Positions 1 through 6,998 of a stretch of 15,772 nt of DNA are shown here, one piece after another (within the stretch, counting starts at the first letter, position 1; each line of letters begins with the position of its first letter). This stretch comes from Prevotella sp. (GTDB taxonomy: Bacteria > Bacteroidota > Bacteroidia > Bacteroidales > Bacteroidaceae), in NCBI GenBank assembly GCA_016291915.1, contig JAEEZP010000007.1, positions 1-15,772 on the forward strand. Reading direction: 5' to 3'. A program made the translations under genes and the position numbers. A model generated the notes under the pieces. That model was given only the letters and a program-made list of their open reading frames with translations. It did no database searches and had not been told where the DNA came from.

Positions 1-1
1 A

Positions 2-1558
2 ACAGCTCAAGCCAAACAGGGACCCTCCCTGAAAAAACCTTATTTCCATGTGCGTTGTGCTTTACCGATACCTCCTGTCTATACGAAGACGGATGTAGCA
101 GCACTTACCGGCATCGACTTCGGGGTGTATCGCCATAACCACTCCCCTGGCTTTGAAGTGGCTGACAACGGTGATGCCTTAGCGGTCTATTTCAGCACAC
201 CCGCAGGAAAAGCGGAGAAAGACACCTCGACGACATTTGTGCAGGCACGTCTGCGTTATGGATGCGAAGACTGGGATATGCCTGAGTTGTTCTTTGCCAC
301 TGAGCGGCAGAACGACCAGTCAGGACTTCTCTGGAATGACAAAGGCACACTGTGGTTCTTCGGCGGTGGCAGGGATATCTCCGACTATGTACCTTTCCGT
401 ATCGCGAAGTCAACCGACCATGGTGCGACATGGGAGTACTCCATACCGGTGCTTAACAGTCCGGCTACTGACTATACCGCACAACCTATCTGTAATGCTT
501 TCCGCGGAAACGACGGGGCTATCTACATGGCCATGGATGCCAAGGGAAGCCAGAGTTTCCTGTGGAGGAGCACCGACGAGGGAAAGACGTGGACCGACAT
601 GGGTGGCCGTACCGGTGGAAGACATTCCACCATCGTTCCGCTCGACGACAAAGGAACATTATTATCCATCGGTGGTAAGAACGCGCAGGTGGATGGCTGG
701 ACGCCACAGAATACCTCTAAAGACTGGGGAAAGACATGGAGTAAGTCGAAGAGCATTGCTTTCCCACAACTCAGCAGCGGACAGCGTCCTTCCATGATCC
801 GTCTGCAGTCAGGCAGCCTGGTCTTTGTCAGCGACGGTTATCTGCACAAGCAGAAGATTGCCCCACCAGCCTCCTGGAAGAAGAGTCACGATGCTTTCAT
901 CGCCATCTCAAAAGACAATGGAAAGACTTGGCGTGTGAAGACATTACCTGTCGGACTGCCTCAGGATGGTCGTCCGCAATATACCTCATTAGGCTATTCC
1001 ACCGTCCGTCAGGCGCCCAACGGTATCATCCATATCCTTGCCACCAAGGATTATCCGGGTATTCACTATGAGCTGAACGAGGCATGGATATGGTCTCACG
1101 AAGGAGTGGTGAAGCCCGAGCAGAGCGGCGGCATGGTCCGTAACTACAAGGAGACTTACGAAGACGGCAGCCTGAAGTCAAGATGGTCGGCACGCACCTG
1201 TCCCAACGGAAGATATCTGTTACATGGTCAGCAGACGGACTATTACCCCAACGGAAGGATCCAGCATCAGGTAAACTATGTCAACGGCAGAAAGAGCGGT
1301 GAAGAGATTTTCTGGGATGAGTTAGGCAGAAAGGTATGGTCATGGAACCGCGACCTGAAGACCAACAGAGGTACATGGACGCACTACTGGGAGAATGGTA
1401 ATAAGAAGATCGTCTCTGAATGGGATATCTACCCACAGATGCGTGACCGTAATTATCGTTTCTTCGGTTATGTGGCCGACGGTGATGCCTGCCATTATGA
1501 CAAAAAGGGAAAACTCACCAACACCTATCATTTCGATCACGGTGTCATCCAGGAATAA
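2..1558 (+). CDS. Secreted BNR-repeat (sialidase-like) protein with MORN-like C-terminal tail, 5' truncated by the window edge
   Basis: The frame is open from base 2 with no stop, so the true start lies left of the window. The first codons read T-A-Q-A-K-Q-G, which looks like the end of a signal peptide. A GTG at 50 is internal and is not a convincing start. Counting from that GTG, four Asp-boxes (S-x-D-x-G-x-T-W) lie at about residues 121-128 (STDHGATW), 174-181 (STDEGKTW), 223-230 (SKDWGKTW) and 287-294 (SKDNGKTW). They define a six-bladed beta-propeller of the sialidase/BNR superfamily. A short F-R-I segment before the first box resembles the sialidase FRIP arginine motif, but the Pro is missing. 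Residues about 366-460 hold repeated Y-x-N-G / W-x-x-x-G units like MORN or YwqK-type repeats. Family membership in the BNR propellers is well supported; actual sialidase activity is not. The converging neighbour ends 11 bases downstream. Confidence 0.85.
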   Translation, partial: TAQAKQGPSLKKPYFHVRCALPIPPVYTKTDVAALTGIDFGVYRHNHSPGFEVADNGDALAVYFSTPAGKAEKDTSTTFVQARLRYGCEDWDMPELFFATERQNDQSGLLWNDKGTLWFFGGGRDISDYVPFRIAKSTDHGATWEYSIPVLNSPATDYTAQPICNAFRGNDGAIYMAMDAKGSQSFLWRSTDEGKTWTDMGGRTGGRHSTIVPLDDKGTLLSIGGKNAQVDGWTPQNTSKDWGKTWSKSKSIAFPQLSSGQRPSMIRLQSGSLVFVSDGYLHKQKIAPPASWKKSHDAFIAISKDNGKTWRVKTLPVGLPQDGRPQYTSLGYSTVRQAPNGIIHILATKDYPGIHYELNEAWIWSHEGVVKPEQSGGMVRNYKETYEDGSLKSRWSARTCPNGRYLLHGQQTDYYPNGRIQHQVNYVNGRKSGEEIFWDELGRKVWSWNRDLKTNRGTWTHYWENGNKKIVSEWDIYPQMRDRNYRFFGYVADGDACHYDKKGKLTNTYHFDHGVIQE

Positions 1559-1569
1559 AAAGAAAAGAT

Positions 1570-2652
1570 TTAATCGTTCTGCATATCAGATGTCTCGGCA
1601 ATCGTCGGGACATCTTTTTTTTGCTCTTTCATCTCCAGGGCAGCATCCATACTTTCCCGATTACTCATAAAACGCTCGAGGTCGGCAACCAGGTGTTTAT
1701 ACGGTGTACTCTTGGTATATGCAGTATTCTTCTTCAGCATCTGAGCAATATCCTGCACGCTATGGTTGTAACACGACAGCTCATTACGCATCTGTGTGCC
1801 ATGCACCGACTGCCGCCGTATCTCCTGTTCACGGTCATGCATCAGACGATTACAAATCTTACTCAACACCGGCACGATCGTCTTGTCAAAGAGATGATGA
1901 CCCTGTATATATAAATAGGTGGTGTCGGGGGTGATGCCGTAATCCTCGATCAACTCACGTTTCAATTCGAGATAACTCTCCTTGGCATCAGGATGTAAGC
2001 GTTGCAGGGCAGCGATACGCTTTCCCACCTTGTTCCTGACATTCTGAATACTTGCCTCAGGATTACCAAGGTTGAACCCGCCCAGCTCTATCGTCTTATT
2101 AAACTCCGAGATGGTGAACTCCGTATAGATCGGTCGGCGGTAATGCCAGATGCTCCATACGAAGAGCGGGAAGATGGCTACGCTGTACTGGCGCACAAAC
2201 TCATAAAGGTCGATCAGCGAACGGTCGTTGAGGGTAACGGCAACACAAACATTATGCAACGACGTGGCATAACACTGCAGGTTCTCGATGGAATAAGCAT
2301 AGGTATGGAAGATATAAGGATTATTCAGGATCCGCTTGCTGGTCTCCGTGGCTCCCTTGATCAGGTAATCATAGTCGGCATCCACGCAGGCAATCATATC
2401 CTTTCCCGTCTTTCCATCCAGCAAACGCATCAAGACGGATTTCTTTCCGCGCTCCAGCGTCTTGTGCGAGGGAAGCATCACCTCGAAATAACACGACTCA
2501 TCCTCAAACTGTCCTAAGATCGTACGCCAGAAGAAAACATCATCATAACTCTCGACATAAGCCACGATCTTACGCCGGGAATTCATAGAGCGCAACCGGT
2601 TGGCTGCCTCTAAGTACTGGGATGATAAATTTCCTGTCAGACGCTTGCTCAT
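1570..2652 (-). CDS. DUF4435 / TOPRIM-like protein, AriB-like partner of the adjacent ATPase
   Basis: This 360-residue protein has the expected order of motifs for a TOPRIM-like nuclease of the DUF4435 family. It has a conserved Glu in AYVESYDD (E34, D37, D38) and an acidic cluster ACVDADYD (D91, D93, D95). The typical DUF4435 segments YSIENLQCY (about 120-128) and GHHLFDKT (about 251-258) are also present. The start ATG overlaps the stop of the upstream ATPase gene by four bases (ATGA), implying translational coupling and obligate co-expression. In PARIS, AriB (DUF4435) is a TOPRIM nuclease held by the ATPase AriA and released on phage sensing to cut host tRNA; that is family knowledge. Its application here is inference from domain pairing. 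The C-terminus is lysine-rich and encodes, in antisense, the neighbour's terminator. Other OLD/Gabija-like ATPase-TOPRIM systems, or a non-defence housekeeping role, remain possible. Confidence 0.8.
   Translation of the reverse strand: MSKRLTGNLSSQYLEAANRLRSMNSRRKIVAYVESYDDVFFWRTILGQFEDESCYFEVMLPSHKTLERGKKSVLMRLLDGKTGKDMIACVDADYDYLIKGATETSKRILNNPYIFHTYAYSIENLQCYATSLHNVCVAVTLNDRSLIDLYEFVRQYSVAIFPLFVWSIWHYRRPIYTEFTISEFNKTIELGGFNLGNPEASIQNVRNKVGKRIAALQRLHPDAKESYLELKRELIEDYGITPDTTYLYIQGHHLFDKTIVPVLSKICNRLMHDREQEIRRQSVHGTQMRNELSCYNHSVQDIAQMLKKNTAYTKSTPYKHLVADLERFMSNRESMDAALEMKEQKKDVPTIAETSDMQND
1588..1622 (+). terminator. Rho-independent terminator of the BNR gene, inside the 3' end of the opposing gene
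   Basis: The arms AGATGTC (1588-1594) and GACATCT (1609-1615) pair across a 14-base loop and are followed by a run of eight T (1615-1622). This is a standard intrinsic terminator for rightward transcription, placed 30 bases after the BNR gene stop. The same bases encode the last residues of the DUF4435 protein on the other strand. Confidence 0.8.
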
Positions 2653-3467
2653 GTGTTGTCTGTTATGTCAGAGACTTCCGTTACACGATCCATCCATCCG
2701 TTCATGATCACAGCAGGGCTATGGGTGGTGAGGATGATCTGCACCTGCGGATTAAGCTCGAGGATAAGCTCGATGAGCCGCTGCTGCCATTCGATGTGCA
2801 GACTCACCTCCGGCTCATCCATAAAGAGCACATAAGGCTGACCGTCTTCCACCAGGACCGTGAGCAGGATGACGAGCATCTGCTTCTCACCACTCGACAA
2901 CTGATATGGCACCAAGGTCTCCCCTATCTGAGTAAAACGGATCTCGTTCTCTTCCCGCACGATCTTCTTCCCCGTATCACTGAACAGGTCATCTACCAGA
3001 TCCTGAAAACGTGCCTTGGGCTTCGAAAACTCCTGCGCCTTCTCGGGATGACCACTGGTAAGGGCCGCAATGATCTTATTACCCACATTCACCTGATAGT
3101 CGAGATATTTGCGCTGGAGCTTATACAACTGCCAGTCGAGCTCCGTAGCCAGACTCATATCCATCCTGCTGATCATATCAGCGTTGATGAGCGGACGGTC
3201 GAAAGAGCGGATAACGTCAAAACGGATGTGGGTGGCATCTGCAGGTACTGTCTTCAGATGAACCCCCTTGAGAAGATGATTCAGGACATCCCCCTTGTTA
3301 TCCACGCTGCGCACCACCTTATTCAGGATAGTACTCTTGCCGACACCATTGATACCACTGAGGATATTCACCCTGCGGTCGAGGTCCCACACGACATGTC
3401 TCTTTCCACTCCACAAGGAGTCAATCTCTATCTGTTCGATATAATCCGCGTACTTCACCATAATCAT
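2649..3467 (-). CDS. Compact ABC-type ATPase (AAA_15/AAA_21-like), AriA-like partner of DUF4435
   Basis: All core ABC ATPase motifs are present. Counting from the chosen ATG at 3467, Walker A GINGVGKS is at about 38-45 and the signature LSSGEKQ at about 190-196. Walker B with catalytic Glu, LFMDEPEVSLH, is at about 214-224, and the switch His in TTHSP at about 247-251. The section between Walker A and the signature is only about 150 residues and holds a helical insert, with no membrane segment. This fits the OLD/RecF-like soluble ATPases that pair with TOPRIM proteins. The open frame extends to 3509, but a good promoter lies at 3487-3517, so translation must start downstream. ATG 3467 (or ATG 3461) gives a 272- or 270-residue protein that begins just before the usual first beta strand. 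From memory it is shorter than characterised AriA proteins, so PARIS identity is likely by architecture but unproven. Confidence 0.82.
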   Translation of the reverse strand: MIMVKYADYIEQIEIDSLWSGKRHVVWDLDRRVNILSGINGVGKSTILNKVVRSVDNKGDVLNHLLKGVHLKTVPADATHIRFDVIRSFDRPLINADMISRMDMSLATELDWQLYKLQRKYLDYQVNVGNKIIAALTSGHPEKAQEFSKPKARFQDLVDDLFSDTGKKIVREENEIRFTQIGETLVPYQLSSGEKQMLVILLTVLVEDGQPYVLFMDEPEVSLHIEWQQRLIELILELNPQVQIILTTHSPAVIMNGWMDRVTEVSDITDNT

Positions 3468-3486
3468 TCGCTTTACTATCCAATGG

Positions 3487-3517
3487 CAAAGATACAAATT
3501 AGTGAGCACAATTCAAA
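3487..3517 (-). promoter_or_regulatory. Bacteroidetes housekeeping promoter of the ATPase-DUF4435 operon
   Basis: On the minus strand the -7 element TATCTTTG (3487-3494) matches TAnnTTTG exactly. A -33 TTTG (3514-3517) lies 19 bases upstream, which is the preferred spacing. Transcription would start near 3480, about 12 bases before ATG 3467. This rules out the upstream in-frame ATG at 3509 as a start. Confidence 0.75.
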
Positions 3518-3544
3518 AGAAATAACGCATTTCTTTTGAATTGT
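3508..3544. repeat. Perfect inverted repeat, 16-bp arms, overlapping the -33 element
   Basis: The arms at 3508-3523 (ACAATTCAAAAGAAAT) and 3529-3544 are perfect reverse complements separated by five bases (AACGC). The -33 TTTG of the operon promoter lies inside the left arm. No T-run follows on either strand, so an intrinsic terminator is unlikely. The position suits an operator for a dimeric regulator, or a structure affecting promoter access. Confidence 0.75.
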
Positions 3545-4187
3545 CAATCGATAGTTTCTTTGAAGAAGTTAATTATCATCAAAAACCCTTACGTTCTTTT
3601 TCTCTCTGCAGAGAGAGATTTAGAGCCCCTTGTTAAGGGGCGGTCTTACGTTCTTTTTCTCTGTACCGCCAGAGAAAAAGCAACCAAAAAGAGAACTCGT
3701 TGCACGCTTCGATGCAGACAAAATGTAGGTTCTTCGCATTGGGCTGCGGGACTCGCTACGCTCAAACAGGTCCTCGCCCCATCTTCGATGCCATGCTCAA
3801 TCACCTCATTTTGTAACTGCATCTCTCGCTATTGCAACCAATCATTAAGCAGACGATCCGTAACGAAACGAACATCCCGCCCCATGCCTATGGGGAGGGA
3901 ATGAGGGAGGGGAAAAACAATCAAGCCGACATTTTCCTCTTGGCGATTATCGTCACGACTCGGCATAGCCCAAACAAGTTTGACTATGCCGAACTGACGA
4001 ACGAGTGAGTGCAGAGTGAAACTCGTTTCAACTATGCCGAGCGAGGAGGAAGAAGACGAAGCCAATCGTGAGCGAGTTCGACCGAAGGTCAAAGGGTTGG
4101 GGTGGTTGTGAAAAAAGCTCTTTGGCGGAACAGAGAGAATTAATAAAAGGTCAGGGAGGTTGTGAAAAAGATGTTTATTCTAGAGAC
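3545..4187. other. Gene-free, repeat-rich intergenic region
   Basis: No convincing CDS is visible in these 643 bases. An 18-bp direct repeat CTTACGTTCTTTTTCTCT occurs at 3588-3605 and 3645-3662. Its two copies overlap a perfect 16-bp palindrome (3601-3616) and a hairpin (arms 3653-3662 and 3671-3680). A third stem, GCCCCTT/AAGGGGC, lies at 3625-3641. Further right, CTCGGCATAG-type words recur in both orientations (about 3959, 3983 and 4031), and GGTTGTGAAAAA occurs twice (4104-4115 and 4158-4169). This looks like dispersed intergenic repeat DNA of the kind common in Prevotella, but copy number elsewhere cannot be seen from this window. Confidence 0.6.
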
Positions 4188-4221
4188 AAAAAAAGGAGAA
4201 GCAGACATGTCTGCTTCTCCT
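4188..4221 (-). terminator. Strong rho-independent terminator of the M13 peptidase gene
   Basis: Bases 4194-4221 form a perfect 28-bp palindrome with the centre ACATGT. On the minus strand it is followed directly by seven T (4188-4194). It begins about 20 bases after the peptidase stop codon. Confidence 0.9.
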
Positions 4222-4241
4222 GAAGGGGAATATCGGTAACA

Positions 4242-6248
4242 TTACCAGATGACAATGCGGTCAGCAGGCTCCTTCCACATCTTATCACCCTTCTTGATAT
4301 CGAAAGCTTTGAAGAAGGTGTCGATGTTACGCAGTGATGCGTTCACACGCCAGCGACCTAAGGAATGAGGATCGCTCTTCGTCTGCATATAGGCAGCCTG
4401 GTCGGTGATGTTCTCTGCCCAGATACGACCGTAGCTGAGATAGAAACGCTGTGCGGGAGTAAACCCGTCGATCAGTTTTCCACCCTGGCCCTGCTCTGTC
4501 GTCATAAAGGCATCGTAAGCCACACGCAGACCACCCTGATCAGCGATATTCTCACCGAGGGTCAGCTGACCGTTGGCATGCTCACCGGGAACCACCTCTA
4601 TCTCATCAAACTGCTTGGCAAGTGCCTGTGTCGATTTGGCGAACTTCTCCTTATCCTCAGCCTTCCACCAGTTGATCATGTTTCCGTCAGGGTCAAACAT
4701 ACTACCCTGGTCATCAAAACCGTGAGTCATCTCATGACCGATCACCACACCGATAGCACCGTAGTTCACGGCATCGTCAGCCTGTGGATTGAAGAAAGGA
4801 GGCTGCAGGATAGCTGCCGGGAAGACGATCTCGTTATTCTGCGGATTATAGTAAGCGTTGATGGTCTGCGGAGTCATCCCCCACTCCTCACGGTCAACAG
4901 CCTTACCATTCTTGTTCAGGTTACGCTTCGTCTCATAGACCGATGCTGCCTTGAGATTCTCATAAAGCGACTTCTCAGGATCAATCTGCAGGCCGCTGTA
5001 GTCACGCCACTTGTCAGGATAACCCACCTTGACGGTGAAGGCATTCAGCTTCACCAAGGCATTGATCTTCGTGGCCTCACTCATCCAGGTCAACTCAGAG
5101 ATATGCTTTGCCAATGACTTGCGGAGGTTGTTGATCAACTTCTGCATACGTACCTTCGACTCCTCAGGGAAGTATTTCTTGACATACAACTGTCCTACGG
5201 CCTCTCCCAGCAAACCATTAGGATAAGCCTGGGCACGCTTCCAACGCGGCTGACGCTGCTGCTGACCGGTAAGGGTACGTCCGAAGAAATCAAAGGCAGT
5301 CTCTCCAAACTCATCACTCAGACAGTTGGCGGCACCTAAGACGAGATCCTTCACGAAGTAATCCTTCATCTGCTGCTCAGTCATCTTCGTCATATAGGTA
5401 TTTGCCACCTCCATCACCTTCGGCTGGGTGAGGATCACCTGCTTCAAACCCTTCAGACCCATACCGTCGAAGTATGCACGCCAGTTGATGGATGGATAGT
5501 CATTCTGCAACTGCTCCACCGTCCTGATGTTATACTGCTTGGTATAGTCTCTGGCCTCAGCCTTCGACATCATAGCCTCCGCAAACTTATACTCGATATC
5601 ATAGACGGTCTTCACGATGCGCTTCGCATCCTTTGCCTTGATGCCGGCCATCACCAGGAGCTTCTGCACACAGTCACGGTATGCCTGCTGGAGCTTCTTC
5701 GAATCAGGATCCGTCTTCAGGTAATAGTCACGGTCAGGCAGAGAACCGGTACCGGCACTCATATACACCACATTCATATTACTGTTGATCATGTCTGGGC
5801 TGACACCGATACCAAAGAACGGGTTGCCTATCTCCATGTGCATCTTCACCAGGAAATTGGTAAGGTCGCTCTTCTTGAAAGCACGCACCATGTCGAGATC
5901 GGCTTTCAGCGGAGCAGTACCCTCACAGTTCAGACGTACACTGTCCATAGCCATATTGTAAAGGTCGATCACCTTCTGGCCGTTACTGCCCTTCACCTGC
6001 TTCTCGTTAGCCAGAGAAGTAAAGAGCTCCTGCAACTGCTTGCGGTTCTGCTCGTTCAGATGATGGAAGACACCATAACTGGAATACTCAGCCGTCAGAG
6101 GGTTAGCCTTCATCCAACCGCCACCGGCATACTCATAGAAATCATCACCCGGTTTCACCGTTTCATTCATGTCTGCACGACTGAGTCCCTGTGCAAACAT
6201 CATTGCCGGCAACATCACCAACAATGTTAACATCCAAAGTTTTCTCAT
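4242..6248 (-). CDS. pepO: M13 family zinc metallopeptidase (PepO/neprilysin-like), secreted
   Basis: The 668-residue length matches bacterial M13 endopeptidases. The N-terminus MRKLWMLTLLVMLPAMMFAQ is a signal peptide ending in an A-x-A-like site. The Peptidase_M13_N region follows, starting with the family hallmark PGDDFYEYAGGGWM. The catalytic part has the substrate-binding NAYYNPQNN segment and the zinc motif HEMTH (H505, E506, H509). The third zinc ligand is in GENIADQGG (E566), and D570 is the Asp that orients the active site. The protein ends in RIVIW, as in other members of the family. All catalytic residues are present, so an active periplasmic or surface endopeptidase for oligopeptides is expected. 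The gene is monocistronic, with its own promoter and terminator. The symbol is by family only. Confidence 0.95.
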   Translation of the reverse strand: MRKLWMLTLLVMLPAMMFAQGLSRADMNETVKPGDDFYEYAGGGWMKANPLTAEYSSYGVFHHLNEQNRKQLQELFTSLANEKQVKGSNGQKVIDLYNMAMDSVRLNCEGTAPLKADLDMVRAFKKSDLTNFLVKMHMEIGNPFFGIGVSPDMINSNMNVVYMSAGTGSLPDRDYYLKTDPDSKKLQQAYRDCVQKLLVMAGIKAKDAKRIVKTVYDIEYKFAEAMMSKAEARDYTKQYNIRTVEQLQNDYPSINWRAYFDGMGLKGLKQVILTQPKVMEVANTYMTKMTEQQMKDYFVKDLVLGAANCLSDEFGETAFDFFGRTLTGQQQRQPRWKRAQAYPNGLLGEAVGQLYVKKYFPEESKVRMQKLINNLRKSLAKHISELTWMSEATKINALVKLNAFTVKVGYPDKWRDYSGLQIDPEKSLYENLKAASVYETKRNLNKNGKAVDREEWGMTPQTINAYYNPQNNEIVFPAAILQPPFFNPQADDAVNYGAIGVVIGHEMTHGFDDQGSMFDPDGNMINWWKAEDKEKFAKSTQALAKQFDEIEVVPGEHANGQLTLGENIADQGGLRVAYDAFMTTEQGQGGKLIDGFTPAQRFYLSYGRIWAENITDQAAYMQTKSDPHSLGRWRVNASLRNIDTFFKAFDIKKGDKMWKEPADRIVIW

Positions 6249-6281
6249 TTTCGATAATTATTATATAATTTAAATATCTTA

Positions 6282-6289
6282 CAAAGGTA
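6282..6289 (-). promoter_or_regulatory. -7 promoter element of the M13 peptidase gene
   Basis: On the minus strand TACCTTTG matches TAnnTTTG and sits 33 bases before the ATG, followed by a very AT-rich leader. No good TTTG appears at the expected -33 spacing, so only the -7 half is supported. Confidence 0.55.
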
Positions 6290-6336
6290 GTGTATTTCAG
6301 AGAATGATGGTTCATTTATTCAAAATAATTAACTTA

Positions 6337-6435
6337 TTATTTCAAACCAAAACTCATTTCCACATCCTGCGGCGGCAGACAGGCATGCTCGTCGCAAGTC
6401 TGGTAGTTCATCGTACACGTCACCTTATAACTTTC
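6337..6435 (-). pseudogene. C-terminal remnant of a DsbD N-terminal-domain-like protein
   Basis: The minus strand encodes 32 residues and a stop, containing KVTCTMNYQTCDEHACLPP followed by QDVEMSFGLK. This closely resembles the end of the periplasmic DsbD alpha domain, where a V-x-Y-x-x-C-x-x-x-x-C-L-P-P segment carries the redox Cys pair and the chain ends in an E-x-S-F strand. An in-frame TAA (6436-6438) directly upstream cuts it off from any start, and nothing domain-like can be read above it. I interpret it as the tail of a deleted thiol-disulfide reductase gene. The Cys pair and the C-L-P-P signature make chance unlikely, but the fragment is short. Confidence 0.55.
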
Positions 6436-6691
6436 TTAAACTGATCGCCTATCCTTCATACACGATAAAGACGATATATGGGTATTTAAAAGTTGCACGG
6501 TGTCTTTGATTTTTGTTTTTTTAACCAGTCATCCAGAATCAAGATATGCCATTCTCACTTATGACACACAACCAACTCATCATGGCAGCACCGACACTCA
6601 TTCCCTGCGCCTGTCTTGCCATGACGAGCCCTCTCCCATGAAGAAGCCTTTTCGTCGTCTAGGGTTTATCCCACATAAAGACACCCCTCTT
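6436..6691. other. Intergenic stretch without a supported feature
   Basis: No CDS with recognisable features is seen here. An 8-bp inverted repeat, TCATGGCA (6580-6587) and TGCCATGA (6617-6624), spans a 29-base loop. There is no clear intrinsic terminator for the leftward STAS operon that ends at 6692. Confidence 0.5.
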
Positions 6692-6994
6692 TTATCTTAT
6701 GTCGAACAGCTTGTTGAAGCCTGTTAATATGAGAATCTTCTGCACTTCGCCCTCCACATGGGTCAGTATCAAACTGCCTCCCTTGGCGACAGTTTCTTTT
6801 TTCAGCTGCAGCAGCCCACGAAGGCCCAGACTACAGATATATTCCAATTGGCCGCAGTCAAGTTTGATACTTTTGCTGGCATTGGCCATCAGGGGTTTCA
6901 GGTCTTCCAGAAACTGTGATGCATTGGCTGTGTCGATCCAGCCAGTGAGCGTTCCTATGTAGGAACCGCCTTGTTCTTTAATCACGATATTCAT
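6692..6994 (-). CDS. STAS-domain anti-sigma-factor antagonist-like protein (RsbV/BtrV type)
   Basis: This 100-residue protein is a single STAS domain with the usual strand and helix order (early GWIDTANA loop, C-terminal TGFNKLFDI). The phosphorylation loop reads YICSLGLRGL. Ser55 aligns with the phosphorylated Ser of BtrV/RsbV-type proteins (S-x-G-L-R). Cys54 and Leu56 replace the commoner Ser and Ala beside it. In partner switching, such a protein is phosphorylated by an HATPase kinase and dephosphorylated by a SpoIIE/RsbU phosphatase. Both activities are predicted in the first protein of the same operon. The gene starts four bases after the permease stop. The downstream target (anti-sigma switch, transporter or enzyme) is not visible. 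Confidence 0.88.
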   Translation of the reverse strand: MNIVIKEQGGSYIGTLTGWIDTANASQFLEDLKPLMANASKSIKLDCGQLEYICSLGLRGLLQLKKETVAKGGSLILTHVEGEVQKILILTGFNKLFDIR

Positions 6995-6998
6995 ATTA

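Noticed and set aside
2622..3539. A 305-codon open frame on the + strand opposite the ATPase gene
   Set aside because: It is a mirror of a well-supported ATPase and resembles no protein family; high-GC third positions keep the antisense frame open.
3536..3904. A 122-codon + strand frame in the repeat region
   Set aside because: It runs through the direct repeats and hairpins, has no domain, and its composition resembles spurious translations of dispersed intergenic repeats.
3829..4092. An 87-codon - strand frame in the repeat region
   Set aside because: Ser-run and repeat-derived composition, no family, and it overlaps other repeat words; no promoter seen.
4365..5117. A 250-codon + strand frame opposite the M13 peptidase
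   Set aside because: Antisense shadow of a gene with all catalytic motifs intact.
6500..6727. A 75-codon + strand frame between the peptidase and STAS genes
   Set aside because: It has no recognisable domain, no good promoter, and overlaps the 3' end of the STAS gene.
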